DNA of 37,246 bases. It comes from a virus. Position 1 is the first letter of the stretch. Each line of letters opens with the position of its first letter. A model generated the notes under the pieces. The model saw only the letters and a list, made by a program, of their open reading frames with translations. It did not search any database and had not been told where the DNA came from. Location: IMG/VR virus record IMGVR_UViG_3300009182_002621, positions 1 to 37,246 of that record, one strand, 5' to 3'. Positions 15,949 to 24,201 of the stretch are shown piece after piece. Made by a program: the position numbers and the translations under genes.

Positions 15949-16671
15949 TTCTATATTACCATGCATACCTGCAACTTCTGGTATGTAATCTATGTCTATT
16001 CTTGATAACAAGTGTACTCTTTCCGTAGCACCCCCGTTAAATGTACCGTGCGGCACTATAGGGTTGATAATATACATTTTTCCTAATTCCATAGGATAAA
16101 CTCTTTCATCATTCTCCCCAAACGTAAATACTGCATCTGGATTCGTGTATAATGGAATGTGTAGCTTCTTTAAATCACTATCAACATGATTAGTTACTCG
16201 TAATCCCGGAGGGTGTCTTGATACTAACATCTGACGTAAAGCACGTTCTGACAGTGTGTCTAATAGCTTTTTTAATATTCCAAAAACATAGCGTGTTTGT
16301 GGATGTGCTGTTTCTGCAAATTCCATTTGCCCAATATCTTTTATTTCGGGATAAACATCTGGATTAGCTTGGAATCTGCTAGGGCAAGGAATATCACGCT
16401 CAACTGGCCAGCTAATAGACCAGGCATCCACATTACCTATATAATTTCCAACCTTTTGTTCTTTTTGAAATCGTTCATATACTTCCGGACGAAGATATTC
16501 TTTAGAATTAAAATTAAAACAGAAGTGTTCTAGATCTGTCTTTAACTTATAATAATACTCACTTAGCTGTACAGGGTCAACAGTTAAATCAAGTTCAATA
16601 ACATCCCATTCATTACTAGTTAGGAATTCTGTTGTTAAGTCTAAAGTATTAGAATTTTTTAAATGTCTCAT
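15946..16671 (-). CDS. HxD aspartyl-hydroxylase-like oxygenase, paralogue 1
   Basis: The 241-residue protein has its core near the C-terminus: RHPPGLRVTNHVDSD with His162-x-Asp164, then KKLHIPLYTNPD, LGKMYIINPIVPHGT with distal His208, and ERVHLL with Arg218 for 2-oxoglutarate. The HIPL strand and NxxxxH pattern recall aspartyl/asparaginyl beta-hydroxylases, but those use no Asp, so this is an HxD variant. Three more paralogues lie in the same operon (16668, 17656, 18327). Its N-terminus aligns with that of the paralogue at 18327. All probably bind Fe(II) and hydroxylate or desaturate related substrates. Its start overlaps the preceding gene by four bases. Confidence 0.72.
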   Translation of the reverse strand: MRHLKNSNTLDLTTEFLTSNEWDVIELDLTVDPVQLSEYYYKLKTDLEHFCFNFNSKEYLRPEVYERFQKEQKVGNYIGNVDAWSISWPVERDIPCPSRFQANPDVYPEIKDIGQMEFAETAHPQTRYVFGILKKLLDTLSERALRQMLVSRHPPGLRVTNHVDSDLKKLHIPLYTNPDAVFTFGENDERVYPMELGKMYIINPIVPHGTFNGGATERVHLLSRIDIDYIPEVAGMHGNIE

Positions 16672-17246
16672 AGTTGTTTAACTGCTAACACAGTGTCAAT
16701 CATGTCTGCCGGTACTTTAAAAAAAAGGTGCGCCCTATTAGTGTTACCTAAATTATTTGTGCCATGCAGTATACTAGTATTTACAAGATATGCTTTTCCT
16801 GGCTCAAACACAAATTGCTCATCTTCAAATATAAAATAACTGCTATCATTACCTGTAATAGGAATATGTATTTTAATCCATTTTGGTGTATCAGTGTGTA
16901 GATTTATTACAGTGCCCGGGGGATGTACTGCAATGCTATGTTGTCTCGAATAAGGAAATGCTTGTTTAATTTTTTCTGCAAACCCAAACATGAGAGCAGT
17001 GTCTCTGTATTCTTGTGTACCATCTTTATGTACATGATAGGGCGGGCATGGAACTGTTAGATCTTTTAAATTACTTTGGATGCCCCATCCGTAGACTCCG
17101 TCGATCTTATGCTTGTTAGCATCGGCTGCATTGTCCATGGAACTGTTCCATTGTAAGTGTATCCAAGAACTACTAAGATAGTTAAAATAATCAGTTAGTT
17201 CCTGCAGGGAAAATTCTAAATCTAATTGTTTTATTTTCCAGTCCAT
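16668..17246 (-). CDS. HxD aspartyl-hydroxylase-like oxygenase, paralogue 2
   Basis: The 192-residue protein is the shortest copy. AVHPPGTVINLHTDTP gives His117-x-Asp119, IKIHIPITGND follows, then EPGKAYLVNTSILHGT with His161 and NRAHLFFKV with Arg171. It lacks about 45 residues at the N-terminal side relative to paralogue 1, so its substrate-binding half is reduced. Four-base overlap with the next gene and a 16-base overlap with the phosphatase gene upstream imply tight co-translation. The intact iron and co-substrate residues suggest an active enzyme. Confidence 0.7.
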   Translation of the reverse strand: MDWKIKQLDLEFSLQELTDYFNYLSSSWIHLQWNSSMDNAADANKHKIDGVYGWGIQSNLKDLTVPCPPYHVHKDGTQEYRDTALMFGFAEKIKQAFPYSRQHSIAVHPPGTVINLHTDTPKWIKIHIPITGNDSSYFIFEDEQFVFEPGKAYLVNTSILHGTNNLGNTNRAHLFFKVPADMIDTVLAVKQL

Positions 17247-17659
17247 ACTTCTCTCAACAATTTTAAAACATGTGGGTTACCATTTTCAGTATTATTGATA
17301 AATGATTCTACTGCTACGCTTCTAGATTTTCCCTTAGTGCAATAAATGTTTACAATACTATCATCTGATATTTGGTTAATGAATTCAACTAATTCAACTG
17401 CTTGTGCCTGTGTCATTGCTCTAGCATTGTAATGTGCTTGTATGTCGTCACCCCATTTAACCGTATCTTCTACACAATCGTCAAATTCTAATCTAATAAC
17501 ATTGGAGTGATTTCTAAAGAAATATCTACCGGCATGCAGACCACCTGTAGGATCAATGCAGATAAAATATTCAGCAACTGTTGAAACATTTGTATCATCA
17601 ATGTTTCTTGTTTTCATAGCAGTTACAAATGCCGTTTTTGAATACACATTGGTTTTCAT
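17231..17659 (-). CDS. Second CX5R cysteine phosphatase-like protein
   Basis: In this 142-residue protein the signature IVNIYCTKGKSRSVAVE contains Cys107 and Arg113 in a CX5R loop preceded by a hydrophobic strand. The usual His before the Cys is Tyr here. The upstream WGDD segment (69-72) offers candidate general-acid Asp residues. This layout matches small dual-specificity or cyanophage-type phosphatases and resembles the protein encoded at 51-518 only in the loop. It sits inside a run of four paralogous oxygenase genes with overlaps on both sides, so it probably works on the same substrate set, perhaps removing a phosphate added by the APH-like kinase encoded at 19071. That link is inference. 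Confidence 0.7.
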   Translation of the reverse strand: MKTNVYSKTAFVTAMKTRNIDDTNVSTVAEYFICIDPTGGLHAGRYFFRNHSNVIRLEFDDCVEDTVKWGDDIQAHYNARAMTQAQAVELVEFINQISDDSIVNIYCTKGKSRSVAVESFINNTENGNPHVLKLLREVWTGK

Positions 17660-18327
17660 AATTTTAAATCAATAATGTCTTGCGTCCATACTTTACCATA
17701 TAAGTGGATCCTATCGGTAGTTCCTTTATTTTCTAAACTGTGAACAAGTGTAGTATTAACTAGATAAGCCCAGCCTGGCTCCATGTGTACTTCTTCTCCA
17801 TTAATGATCCACTTACTTTCATCGTTAGTGTATATAGGAATATGTACACGAATTTTATCTGGAGAATCTTGATGATCTATTAATTTAGTACCCGGGGTGT
17901 GTATTGTCACTAGCCATTTTTTACTGCGAATAGGCATTGCTTGTACTAGCTCTAATCCGTAACCTGTAAAACATTTACGTGGATTCAGTAAGTTGTTGTC
18001 CTTATCTTTGTATTCAGATTTAGCTTGCCCCTGCTCAAATGGTTTAGGTCCAGGTTCATCGCTGTTCCAGCATAGGGTATAGTATGCAGTATCCTCCATT
18101 AGACGGTGACCTGTTTTGCCTTCAGGATCGCCAATATCCTCGATCCACACATGTCTAGTATCACCGTAGATAAACTTCCAATCACTGTAGTCTCTTTCTA
18201 AGTCATAGTACCAGTTGCGTAGTTTATCTATATCAACTTGGAACCAAGGTTTAATCTTCCATCCCAAATCTACTTGCGGATAGGTCTGTATATAACGTTT
18301 GAATCCTGGAATCCCGATTCCGTCCAT
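17656..18327 (-). CDS. HxD aspartyl-hydroxylase-like oxygenase, paralogue 3
   Basis: The 223-residue protein has TIHTPGTKLIDHQDSP with His152-x-Asp154, RVHIPIYTNDE, EPGWAYLVNTTLVHS with His196, and DRIHLY with Arg206. The core is nearly superimposable on paralogues 1 and 2 by eye, while the first 120 residues differ, for example an insertion with KDKDNNLLNPRKCFTGYG. Different front halves with one catalytic core suggest different substrates or sites. It overlaps the phosphatase gene by four bases and touches paralogue 4 by one. Confidence 0.72.
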   Translation of the reverse strand: MDGIGIPGFKRYIQTYPQVDLGWKIKPWFQVDIDKLRNWYYDLERDYSDWKFIYGDTRHVWIEDIGDPEGKTGHRLMEDTAYYTLCWNSDEPGPKPFEQGQAKSEYKDKDNNLLNPRKCFTGYGLELVQAMPIRSKKWLVTIHTPGTKLIDHQDSPDKIRVHIPIYTNDESKWIINGEEVHMEPGWAYLVNTTLVHSLENKGTTDRIHLYGKVWTQDIIDLKL

Positions 18328-19043
18328 TAGATTGCTATCCTAGTGTTTACTAATTTTAAGACTGTTTCAATTGTTGGATCAGAAATAATGTGTGATCTAG
18401 TTTTTCCTTCATTAACAGTTGAATGCCATACAGACGCATTAATTAGATATACTTTGCCTGTTTCTAATATGTAAGATCTTTCTAGTTTATCACCATATAA
18501 GAATTTAGAATTAGGATGTGTTATGATAGGTATATGTACTCGTAAGCATCTATAATTTCCATCAACATGTCCAAGTATGCCGGCTCCGTCGTAATGTTGT
18601 GTAATTCTACACTGTCTAAATACATCCGATCCTAGTGTTTCGATTAATAGTTTAAAATACATTTTATTGTATTTTTCTTGTATTTTAAAAGGCAATCCCT
18701 GAGACAACTCTGGATAAAATTCTTCCTTGGCAGCGAACGGCGGGGGTATAGGCAAGTCTGTTTCAGCAGGCCAATCTAATCCCCAACTGGATATTGGGCC
18801 GTACAATCTATTGCTATGACCATAAAGAGAGTGTACGCTTGGGGGGACATATTGATCTTTAATGTAAGGGTTGTTAAAAAAACTAAATTCTAAATTAATA
18901 TAAGTTGTAGTGACATAATTGTACCATTCTAATAGCTCATCGCTATTCACAGTTATAGGTAATTCAATTATGTCCCAATCTAATCCGCTCAAAAAGTCTT
19001 CTGTGATCTCTGCAGGATTGTAATCTACGATATATCTTTTCAT
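18327..19043 (-). CDS. HxD aspartyl-hydroxylase-like oxygenase, paralogue 4
   Basis: The product has 238 residues when started at ATG 19043. That start makes the N-terminus (MKRYIVDYNPAEITEDFL) align with paralogue 1; an ATG at 19070 would add nine residues and abut the divergent gene. Core residues are GHVDGN with His159-x-Asp161, LRVHIPIITHPNSK, TGKVYLINASVWHS with His207, and KTRSHII with Arg216. The alternating WDIIELPITV and WDVIELDLTV segments of copies 1 and 4 show that these two are sisters. It is the first gene of the five-gene oxygenase/phosphatase operon; no clear promoter was seen in front of it. Confidence 0.72.
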   Translation of the reverse strand: MKRYIVDYNPAEITEDFLSGLDWDIIELPITVNSDELLEWYNYVTTTYINLEFSFFNNPYIKDQYVPPSVHSLYGHSNRLYGPISSWGLDWPAETDLPIPPPFAAKEEFYPELSQGLPFKIQEKYNKMYFKLLIETLGSDVFRQCRITQHYDGAGILGHVDGNYRCLRVHIPIITHPNSKFLYGDKLERSYILETGKVYLINASVWHSTVNEGKTRSHIISDPTIETVLKLVNTRIAI

Positions 19044-19059
19044 CGTGTACTTATCAGAG

Positions 19060-19065
19060 TAAATA
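19060..19065 (+). promoter_or_regulatory. Late-type TAAATA five bases before ATG
   Basis: AGTAAATAAACAT precedes ATG 19071. With T4 late spacing the start point coincides with the A of the start codon. No ribosome site exists upstream, which supports a leaderless message. Confidence 0.45.
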
Positions 19066-19070
19066 AACAT

Positions 19071-19568
19071 ATGAAATTAATCAGGGAAAATAAGCAAAAA
19101 CAACGAACTGTATATTTCTGTGGAGATCGATATCGTAAAGTTTGGGGTAATATTTCACCCGAGTGGATCTATCGACATGTAAAGTTATTAGATCGTGTAG
19201 TACCAAATTTTGTAATATCCTATGGAAATGATTATATTGAATATAACGTTATTGAAGGTACTACTGCTAATGTGTTTGAACATACTGATGAATTTATTAA
19301 AAAAATATATCAATTTTGTTTAGACAATATACGATCAACTAAACCGTGGGTACATGGGGATTGGTCTTTAAGTAATATTATTATACAACCAGATGGCAAT
19401 ATGGTTATGATTGATTGGGATAATTTAGGAATGTATCGAGAAGAAGATTATATGAACAAATTACACAATGATTTAACTAACGCTTTTGGAAAAGCATTTC
19501 AGCAACATGTTCGGCAGTCTTTGGTCCCCAGTGACTATGATCATCGCCAAGATCTAAAAATTTACTAA
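19071..19568 (+). CDS. Small APH/choline-kinase-like phosphotransferase
   Basis: The 165-residue protein contains the catalytic loop and metal site of the aminoglycoside phosphotransferase family: VHGDWSLSNII with His95, Asp97 and Asn102, then MVMIDWDNLG with Asp115 and Asp117. Normal family members have about 260-300 residues; here the N-lobe is cut to roughly 60 residues without an obvious glycine loop, so ATP binding may be unusual. Relatives phosphorylate sugars, choline or antibiotics. The last 92 bases overlap the convergent SGNH-like gene, and those codons encode only the helical tail. It could phosphorylate a sugar or lipid headgroup in the island pathway. Confidence 0.68.
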   Translation: MKLIRENKQKQRTVYFCGDRYRKVWGNISPEWIYRHVKLLDRVVPNFVISYGNDYIEYNVIEGTTANVFEHTDEFIKKIYQFCLDNIRSTKPWVHGDWSLSNIIIQPDGNMVMIDWDNLGMYREEDYMNKLHNDLTNAFGKAFQQHVRQSLVPSDYDHRQDLKIY

Positions 19569-20079
19569 GATGGCAGTCAACTCCATTTTCTGTCCCAGGG
19601 TGGTGGCTAAAGTCAACAAAAGGTACATTAGCTAATTGCCAAAAAATTTTTACTGCCCGATGATGATAAAAATTATGATGAAAACTATTATTATTTAAAG
19701 CCCAAGATAATTTATCCGGATCTGACCAAGCTCCGCAGTTTTCTAAAATGCCGTCATTAAAAAATGGAAATCGATCCGGATTTGGCCACATCATAAATAC
19801 ACCCTTAGGTCGTATCCCATCTTCAATCATTTCAATAGTATTAAAATATTGTAATTCAACACTACCTCCACTCACACCAAGATTAATGACCGGTGCTTGA
19901 AGTTTTGAAGATAATCTTGCAGAAATTGTATTATCATTATCGGGTATTCCAACACCGAAACAAGCACTACAACCTTGAATAATATACGAGTCAGTCCAAC
20001 TAATAGAATCAAATTCGGCGGTTCGGTATCCCATACTATTAACTTGATATCCTGGTAACGAATTATTAATTTTAATCAT
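19477..20079 (-). CDS. SGNH hydrolase-like protein with catalytic end in an antisense overlap
   Basis: The product has 200 residues. IIQGCSACFGVG places the nucleophile Ser38 in block I, VINLGVSGGS (64-73) is block II, MMWPNPDRF is a block-III-like strand, and GDDHSHWGPKT (178-188) is block V with Asp180 and His183. All four blocks are recognisable, so an active esterase or acyltransferase is likely. Block V is encoded within the 92 bases shared with the kinase gene on the other strand, so both reading frames are constrained there. TATAAATA lies four bases before ATG 20079 and no ribosome site is seen, suggesting a leaderless transcript. Confidence 0.7.
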   Translation of the reverse strand: MIKINNSLPGYQVNSMGYRTAEFDSISWTDSYIIQGCSACFGVGIPDNDNTISARLSSKLQAPVINLGVSGGSVELQYFNTIEMIEDGIRPKGVFMMWPNPDRFPFFNDGILENCGAWSDPDKLSWALNNNSFHHNFYHHRAVKIFWQLANVPFVDFSHHPGTENGVDCHLSKFLDLGDDHSHWGPKTAEHVAEMLFQKR

Positions 20080-20083
20080 GAGA

Positions 20084-20091
20084 TATTTATA
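20084..20091 (-). promoter_or_regulatory. Perfect T4 late-promoter core TATAAATA
   Basis: The reverse strand reads TATAAATA, then TCTC, then ATG 20079. It is the one exact match to the T4 late consensus among the motifs listed here. The predicted start point falls inside the start codon, so initiation must be leaderless or slightly displaced. Confidence 0.55.
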
Positions 20092-20094
20092 GTG

Positions 20095-20100
20095 TAAATA
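20095..20100 (+). promoter_or_regulatory. Late-type TAAATA promoter candidate
   Basis: GTGTAAATAC lies back to back with the reverse TATAAATA, forming a 17-base divergent promoter. Transcription would begin near 20106, leaving a 14-base leader without an evident Shine-Dalgarno sequence before ATG 20120. Confidence 0.45.
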
Positions 20101-20119
20101 CTCTATATTTAAAATTATT

Positions 20120-21340
20120 ATGACACCTCAAGCATTTAGTTATCCAACCGTAGGTATAGATGGAATTGTCTATGTGCCGCCGTACGGATTAAAACAATCG
20201 TTGGATTATATGCTAGCCATTGATCCTAAAACTTATGCTGTAATTAAAATTCCATTAGTCGTCAATAACAGTACAGAAAAATGGACACATGGTATTGTAA
20301 TAGGCAATAAGATTTATTGGTTGCCCTACGGCGAAGATAAAGTATTAGTATATGATACTACTATTAACCAAGTAAGTTACATTACTATCGAGTGGCCTAA
20401 TAATACAGCTAGTATCAAAGGAAAATATGTACAAGGGCATGTTTACAATAATAAAATATTTGCAATACCGTACGGAGAGGATCAACCTTTAGATTATGCA
20501 CTAGTAGTGGACTTAGAAACAGATACTGCTATATTAAAACCTATATACACAACTATTGAAAATGACTGTAAAAAATGGCATCAGAGTGTTTTGCGAGATA
20601 ATAAAATATATGCAGTTCCTAGAGGTGCATATTCAGCATTTAATTTTGCTATAGAATACAACTGCGACGATTATAGTGTTAAGATGGAAAACCTTAACAA
20701 GCACTACAAAGAACATTCTGATACAACTATGAAGTTTACTACTATAGCCCTTGTGGATGATATTATCTACGCACCACCGTATGGCTATCACGATGATTTT
20801 GATTATATGCTAGTAAACAAGAATAATGAATGGACTTGTGAACGAACAGGTATAGTGGGTACTACTCGAAAATATTTTACCCATGTTAAAACTAAAAATA
20901 ACAAATTATATTTTCCACCAGCGGGACATCATTCAAATTGGAGCAAGTTTTTAATTATCAGTAAAGGCAAGACATCTACAATTGATTTAGATCTTACTAA
21001 GGAAACTAAGAAGTATTTCGCCGGAGTAGAAAATAGTCAAGGTAAAGTTTATTATATACCACGCGGTGGATGTGTATGCGATCCGGATGCTGATTTAAAA
21101 CTCACAGGAGATTTGGCTGAAATACTAGTAGTTGACAGCAAAGACGATAGGTATTATACTATAGATATAAGTGAATGTTTCATGGACAATACTACTATTG
21201 AAAAATACAATGCCTGCTGTATTGTCAATGATGTTATATTTGCTATGCCTTACGGTGAAAGCGAGTCTTTCCAAACCGTCTTAGTGTTTGATACTATAAC
21301 AGAGACTATCATTAAAACATTGGATCTAAATGAGTTATAA
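20120..21340 (+). CDS. Beta-propeller-like repeat protein B (PYG repeats)
   Basis: This 406-residue protein has about eight repeats of roughly 50 residues, each with a 'xIYhxPYG' turn: YVPPYG, YWLPYG, FAIPYG, YAVPRG, YAPPYG, YFPPAG, YYIPRG and FAMPYG. Most are followed by a (D/N)YxLhhD-type strand (DYMLAIDPKT, DYALVVDLETD). Regular spacing points to a seven- or eight-bladed propeller. There is no signal peptide or enzyme motif. It is the first of a two-gene unit with propeller C, which starts 11 bases before its end. The conserved PYG turn in every blade is characteristic enough to serve as a search signature. Confidence 0.65.
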   Translation: MTPQAFSYPTVGIDGIVYVPPYGLKQSLDYMLAIDPKTYAVIKIPLVVNNSTEKWTHGIVIGNKIYWLPYGEDKVLVYDTTINQVSYITIEWPNNTASIKGKYVQGHVYNNKIFAIPYGEDQPLDYALVVDLETDTAILKPIYTTIENDCKKWHQSVLRDNKIYAVPRGAYSAFNFAIEYNCDDYSVKMENLNKHYKEHSDTTMKFTTIALVDDIIYAPPYGYHDDFDYMLVNKNNEWTCERTGIVGTTRKYFTHVKTKNNKLYFPPAGHHSNWSKFLIISKGKTSTIDLDLTKETKKYFAGVENSQGKVYYIPRGGCVCDPDADLKLTGDLAEILVVDSKDDRYYTIDISECFMDNTTIEKYNACCIVNDVIFAMPYGESESFQTVLVFDTITETIIKTLDLNEL

Positions 21341-22490
21341 ATCTTTTGAAGACTATTATAGAGAAGCTGAGATTAAACATCTTGTGTTATTCAAACACAA
21401 CAATTACTTAATCAGTCCGCCATTTTGTACAGACAAGTGCAAAGACTACAGTCGTGTCCTAATTTATAAGGACGGAGAATGGGTATGGTTTGATGTAGAT
21501 ACACCGCCTGCTACTAGCAAATATAATTCTATGATTAGCATAGGTGACAGTGCGTTCTTTGCACCGTATGGAATATGGGACGAGTTTAATACTGTATTAG
21601 AACTCAACACTAGTGGCCCTGGTAAAGCAACATATCATACACTTAATAGTACCGCCAAGGGGCAATTTTATAATATGGCCAGTGACGGCACTACTGCATT
21701 TTCAGCGCCTCTTGGCTACGAAGAAGTTAGCTTTGGTTTGTTTATTAAGGATGGTAAGGTAAAACAAATTCCCTTTCCCGTAACTGGAGAACTTAAAAAG
21801 CATATGGGCACAGTCTGGGCTAACGGCCATTACTGGAGTGCTCCCCGAGGTGAAAGTTATGACTACAAACAAATTTTAAAGTTTAATCCCAATACGGAAG
21901 AACTAAGTTTTATTACAGTTGACTTGCCTCAAGCAAGACGTAAGTATAGTGACTTTATTGTTGCTGGAAACAAATTGTTTGCTTTACCGTTAGGCAGAGA
22001 CATTGAACTACATCAAATGCTAGTAGTAGATACTACAACCGATAGTGTAGAATTAGTAGACCTTAATGTTCCTAGCTTTGTAAAAAAATACAATGCCGGT
22101 GTGTTACTTGACAATGTAATTGTTGCACTACCCTACGGACATAAAGATAACGGTGATGCTAACCACGGACTGGTGTTTAATACTGATACTTATGAACATT
22201 CAACATTTGACATAGGATTAACATTTGGCGGCAAATACAGATTCCGTTCGGGTATTGAATATAACGGTGTTGCAGTATTTTTACCTACAGGTACGCCTAA
22301 TGCTGATATCATAGTTGTAGATAAAACTGGTAATATTTTATTTAGGAAAAGTTTACCCGAGTACGTGTTAGGAAGACCGATTACACATAATAACCTCGTT
22401 TACACAGTTGCATACGATGTCCTAACTAAAAAACATTCAATACTAACTATTGATAGCAGTTACAGATTTAACTTTGACGAAATTTTTTAA
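21330..22490 (+). CDS. Beta-propeller-like repeat protein C
   Basis: This 386-residue paralogue of protein B has turns FFAPYG, FSAPLG, WSAPRG, FALPLG, VALPYG and VFLPTG, each followed by a Dx(N/T)T strand such as VVDTTTDSVELVDL or VFNTDTYEHSTF. The repeat length is again near 50 residues. It is translationally coupled to protein B by an 11-base overlap. Its last 48 bases overlap the convergent end of the radical SAM operon. Joint expression of B and C from a late-type promoter suggests a complex, possibly on the virion surface or as a scaffold for the tailoring enzymes; neither is shown. Confidence 0.62.
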   Translation: MSYKSFEDYYREAEIKHLVLFKHNNYLISPPFCTDKCKDYSRVLIYKDGEWVWFDVDTPPATSKYNSMISIGDSAFFAPYGIWDEFNTVLELNTSGPGKATYHTLNSTAKGQFYNMASDGTTAFSAPLGYEEVSFGLFIKDGKVKQIPFPVTGELKKHMGTVWANGHYWSAPRGESYDYKQILKFNPNTEELSFITVDLPQARRKYSDFIVAGNKLFALPLGRDIELHQMLVVDTTTDSVELVDLNVPSFVKKYNAGVLLDNVIVALPYGHKDNGDANHGLVFNTDTYEHSTFDIGLTFGGKYRFRSGIEYNGVAVFLPTGTPNADIIVVDKTGNILFRKSLPEYVLGRPITHNNLVYTVAYDVLTKKHSILTIDSSYRFNFDEIF

Positions 22491-23312
22491 TTTGTTTATA
22501 ATTTCAATCTGAGTTAAATTTTCTAAATTACTCAATTTTAAATTTAATTGTGCAACTGGTATAAATCCTAATGCTAAATTCTTTATACCTAATTGTTTAA
22601 AAAATTTATCATTAGCAGTAGCCCATTGTTTAACACGTTGATCAAATATTTCAAATTCGTTCCTTGGCCTATCTGTAAAGAATTTAAGTTTAAAATCTGC
22701 GCTGTAATACTCTAAAGGTTTAATATTGTGATCTCCTACAATATCATCATTGTCAATAAACAATTCAAGTAGATGTTTACCTACTTCGCAGTAGTTGATA
22801 TAAATTGTTCCAAACTGCCAATCATAGGTAAAATGGTCATAATCGCTAGTAGTTAGTTTAATCCTAGGACATTTAAACGTACAAGTAATAGTTGGGGATA
22901 AGTGCTTACTGTTTAATAATTTTTCATAGTTATGAATATAAACATTAAAATTTAATATAGCCTCTTGAACACGTTCCGGAGCAGATGTATACCAAGCTGA
23001 CGGAGTTAATGTACCACCTCTAAGAGTTTCAAAAAACTTATGTAAGTAATTTAAATCAGTAGATGTATTAACTATAGGAATAGTATTGGGCTGATACTCA
23101 TTAACGATAGATACACAATTATTAATTTCTTGCAGATATCTATTAGCATCCCACTGCGAGTCAGGCCAGCCTGTAAATCGCCAATCTTCAAAAAGTGGAT
23201 AATTATTTTCTATTTCTAGAAACCATCTATTAGCAATACTTGTATTAGTTAGATCAAATATTAAATCGTAATTGCTATCTGCATTGCCTATAGTAACCTT
23301 AACTTTATTCAT
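22443..23312 (-). CDS. Unknown protein closing the radical SAM operon
   Basis: I do not recognise this 289-residue protein. It is soluble, rich in Asn, Asp and aromatic residues, and holds a WRFTGWPDSQWD segment near 44-55 and a YDWQFGTIYINY strand pair in the middle. It has only four Cys, none in a cluster pattern, so it is not an evident Fe-S protein or a Cys-rich peptide substrate. It is the last gene of the operon, overlapping the radical SAM gene upstream by eight bases, and therefore probably a partner, carrier or substrate of these enzymes. Its 3' end overlaps propeller C. Confidence 0.6.
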   Translation of the reverse strand: MNKVKVTIGNADSNYDLIFDLTNTSIANRWFLEIENNYPLFEDWRFTGWPDSQWDANRYLQEINNCVSIVNEYQPNTIPIVNTSTDLNYLHKFFETLRGGTLTPSAWYTSAPERVQEAILNFNVYIHNYEKLLNSKHLSPTITCTFKCPRIKLTTSDYDHFTYDWQFGTIYINYCEVGKHLLELFIDNDDIVGDHNIKPLEYYSADFKLKFFTDRPRNEFEIFDQRVKQWATANDKFFKQLGIKNLALGFIPVAQLNLKLSNLENLTQIEIINKLKNFVKVKSVTAINS

Positions 23313-24201
23313 TTTCTTTTCTAAGGTATATGTCGCTTAAACAACTGCATAGATCTTTACCACAAGTAAGTGTGGTAGTAGGTAGTGTAAAATCTTTTAT
23401 AGTACCTAATGGTCGTTGACCGCAATCGGCACTAAACACATTTCCGGTATAGTCAATATTAAGCATATCTAATCCTGCCCAACAAGTCCATCCTTTATGT
23501 TTATTCAAGCCTTGGAGAACTAGTTCGTTTGCAGTAATTAATTTTCCATCCAACATTAACTTGCCTCGGTGCATTTTTGTATCATCAAGATTTCTAAAAT
23601 AAGGCCAATTTTTAATTAACTCTTGCTGTGCTATAGTATACTCTGATACCTTATTAGTCATATTGATCTTATCTAAAACCATTTTTGGCCAAATAGCAAC
23701 TTTACTATTTTCATAGATATACTTAGATAGCTCTACTAACTGATCAAATTTATCAGGCATCATCATCATATTAACGGCTACAGGCACTTCAACAGCATTA
23801 GAAATCTTAATAAAATGATCTGGGTCAGTATATTCAGGATGATAACTTAATAGTATACCTGTTGAAAATTTTCCAATTGAAGAAAAGTAAGTCTCATCTC
23901 GACTGCCGTTTGATAGGAATGTAAAACTGTTACCATAAGAGTGTGCAAGTTTAGCTAGGTCTGGAAAGTATTTCCAATACGTAGGTTCGCCGCCGCTGAT
24001 TCTAAAGCAAATATCTTTATGCGGTAACTGTTCGTTTATAGTCTTAACAAACTGTTCAACATCATTCCAGTCTGGCCAGCCAGTACTTCCGTCATTAAAC
24101 ATACTAGGACAGTAACTACAACGATAGTTACACTTGTTTCCTAAATTCCAAGTTATAAGGAACCAGTTGTTTTTATCAAGATTATGATAAGTTAATTTCA
24201 T
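23305..24201 (-). CDS. Radical SAM protein, paralogue family 1
   Basis: In this 298-residue protein, LITWNLGNKCNYRCSYCPSM carries the CxxxCxxC cluster ligands Cys24, Cys28 and Cys31, and ISGGEPTYW (68-76) is the SAM-binding GGE motif. A shared 'SYHPE' motif lies after strand 4. The C-terminus has GWTCWAG, SADCGQ and LTCGKDLCSCL, a twitch/SPASM-like cysteine set likely to bind an auxiliary Fe-S cluster. Such enzymes modify peptides or small molecules by hydrogen abstraction. It is one of four sisters in this operon (with 27225, 29895 and 30838) that share the YHxE motif. Confidence 0.85.
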   Translation of the reverse strand: MKLTYHNLDKNNWFLITWNLGNKCNYRCSYCPSMFNDGSTGWPDWNDVEQFVKTINEQLPHKDICFRISGGEPTYWKYFPDLAKLAHSYGNSFTFLSNGSRDETYFSSIGKFSTGILLSYHPEYTDPDHFIKISNAVEVPVAVNMMMMPDKFDQLVELSKYIYENSKVAIWPKMVLDKINMTNKVSEYTIAQQELIKNWPYFRNLDDTKMHRGKLMLDGKLITANELVLQGLNKHKGWTCWAGLDMLNIDYTGNVFSADCGQRPLGTIKDFTLPTTTLTCGKDLCSCLSDIYLRKENE

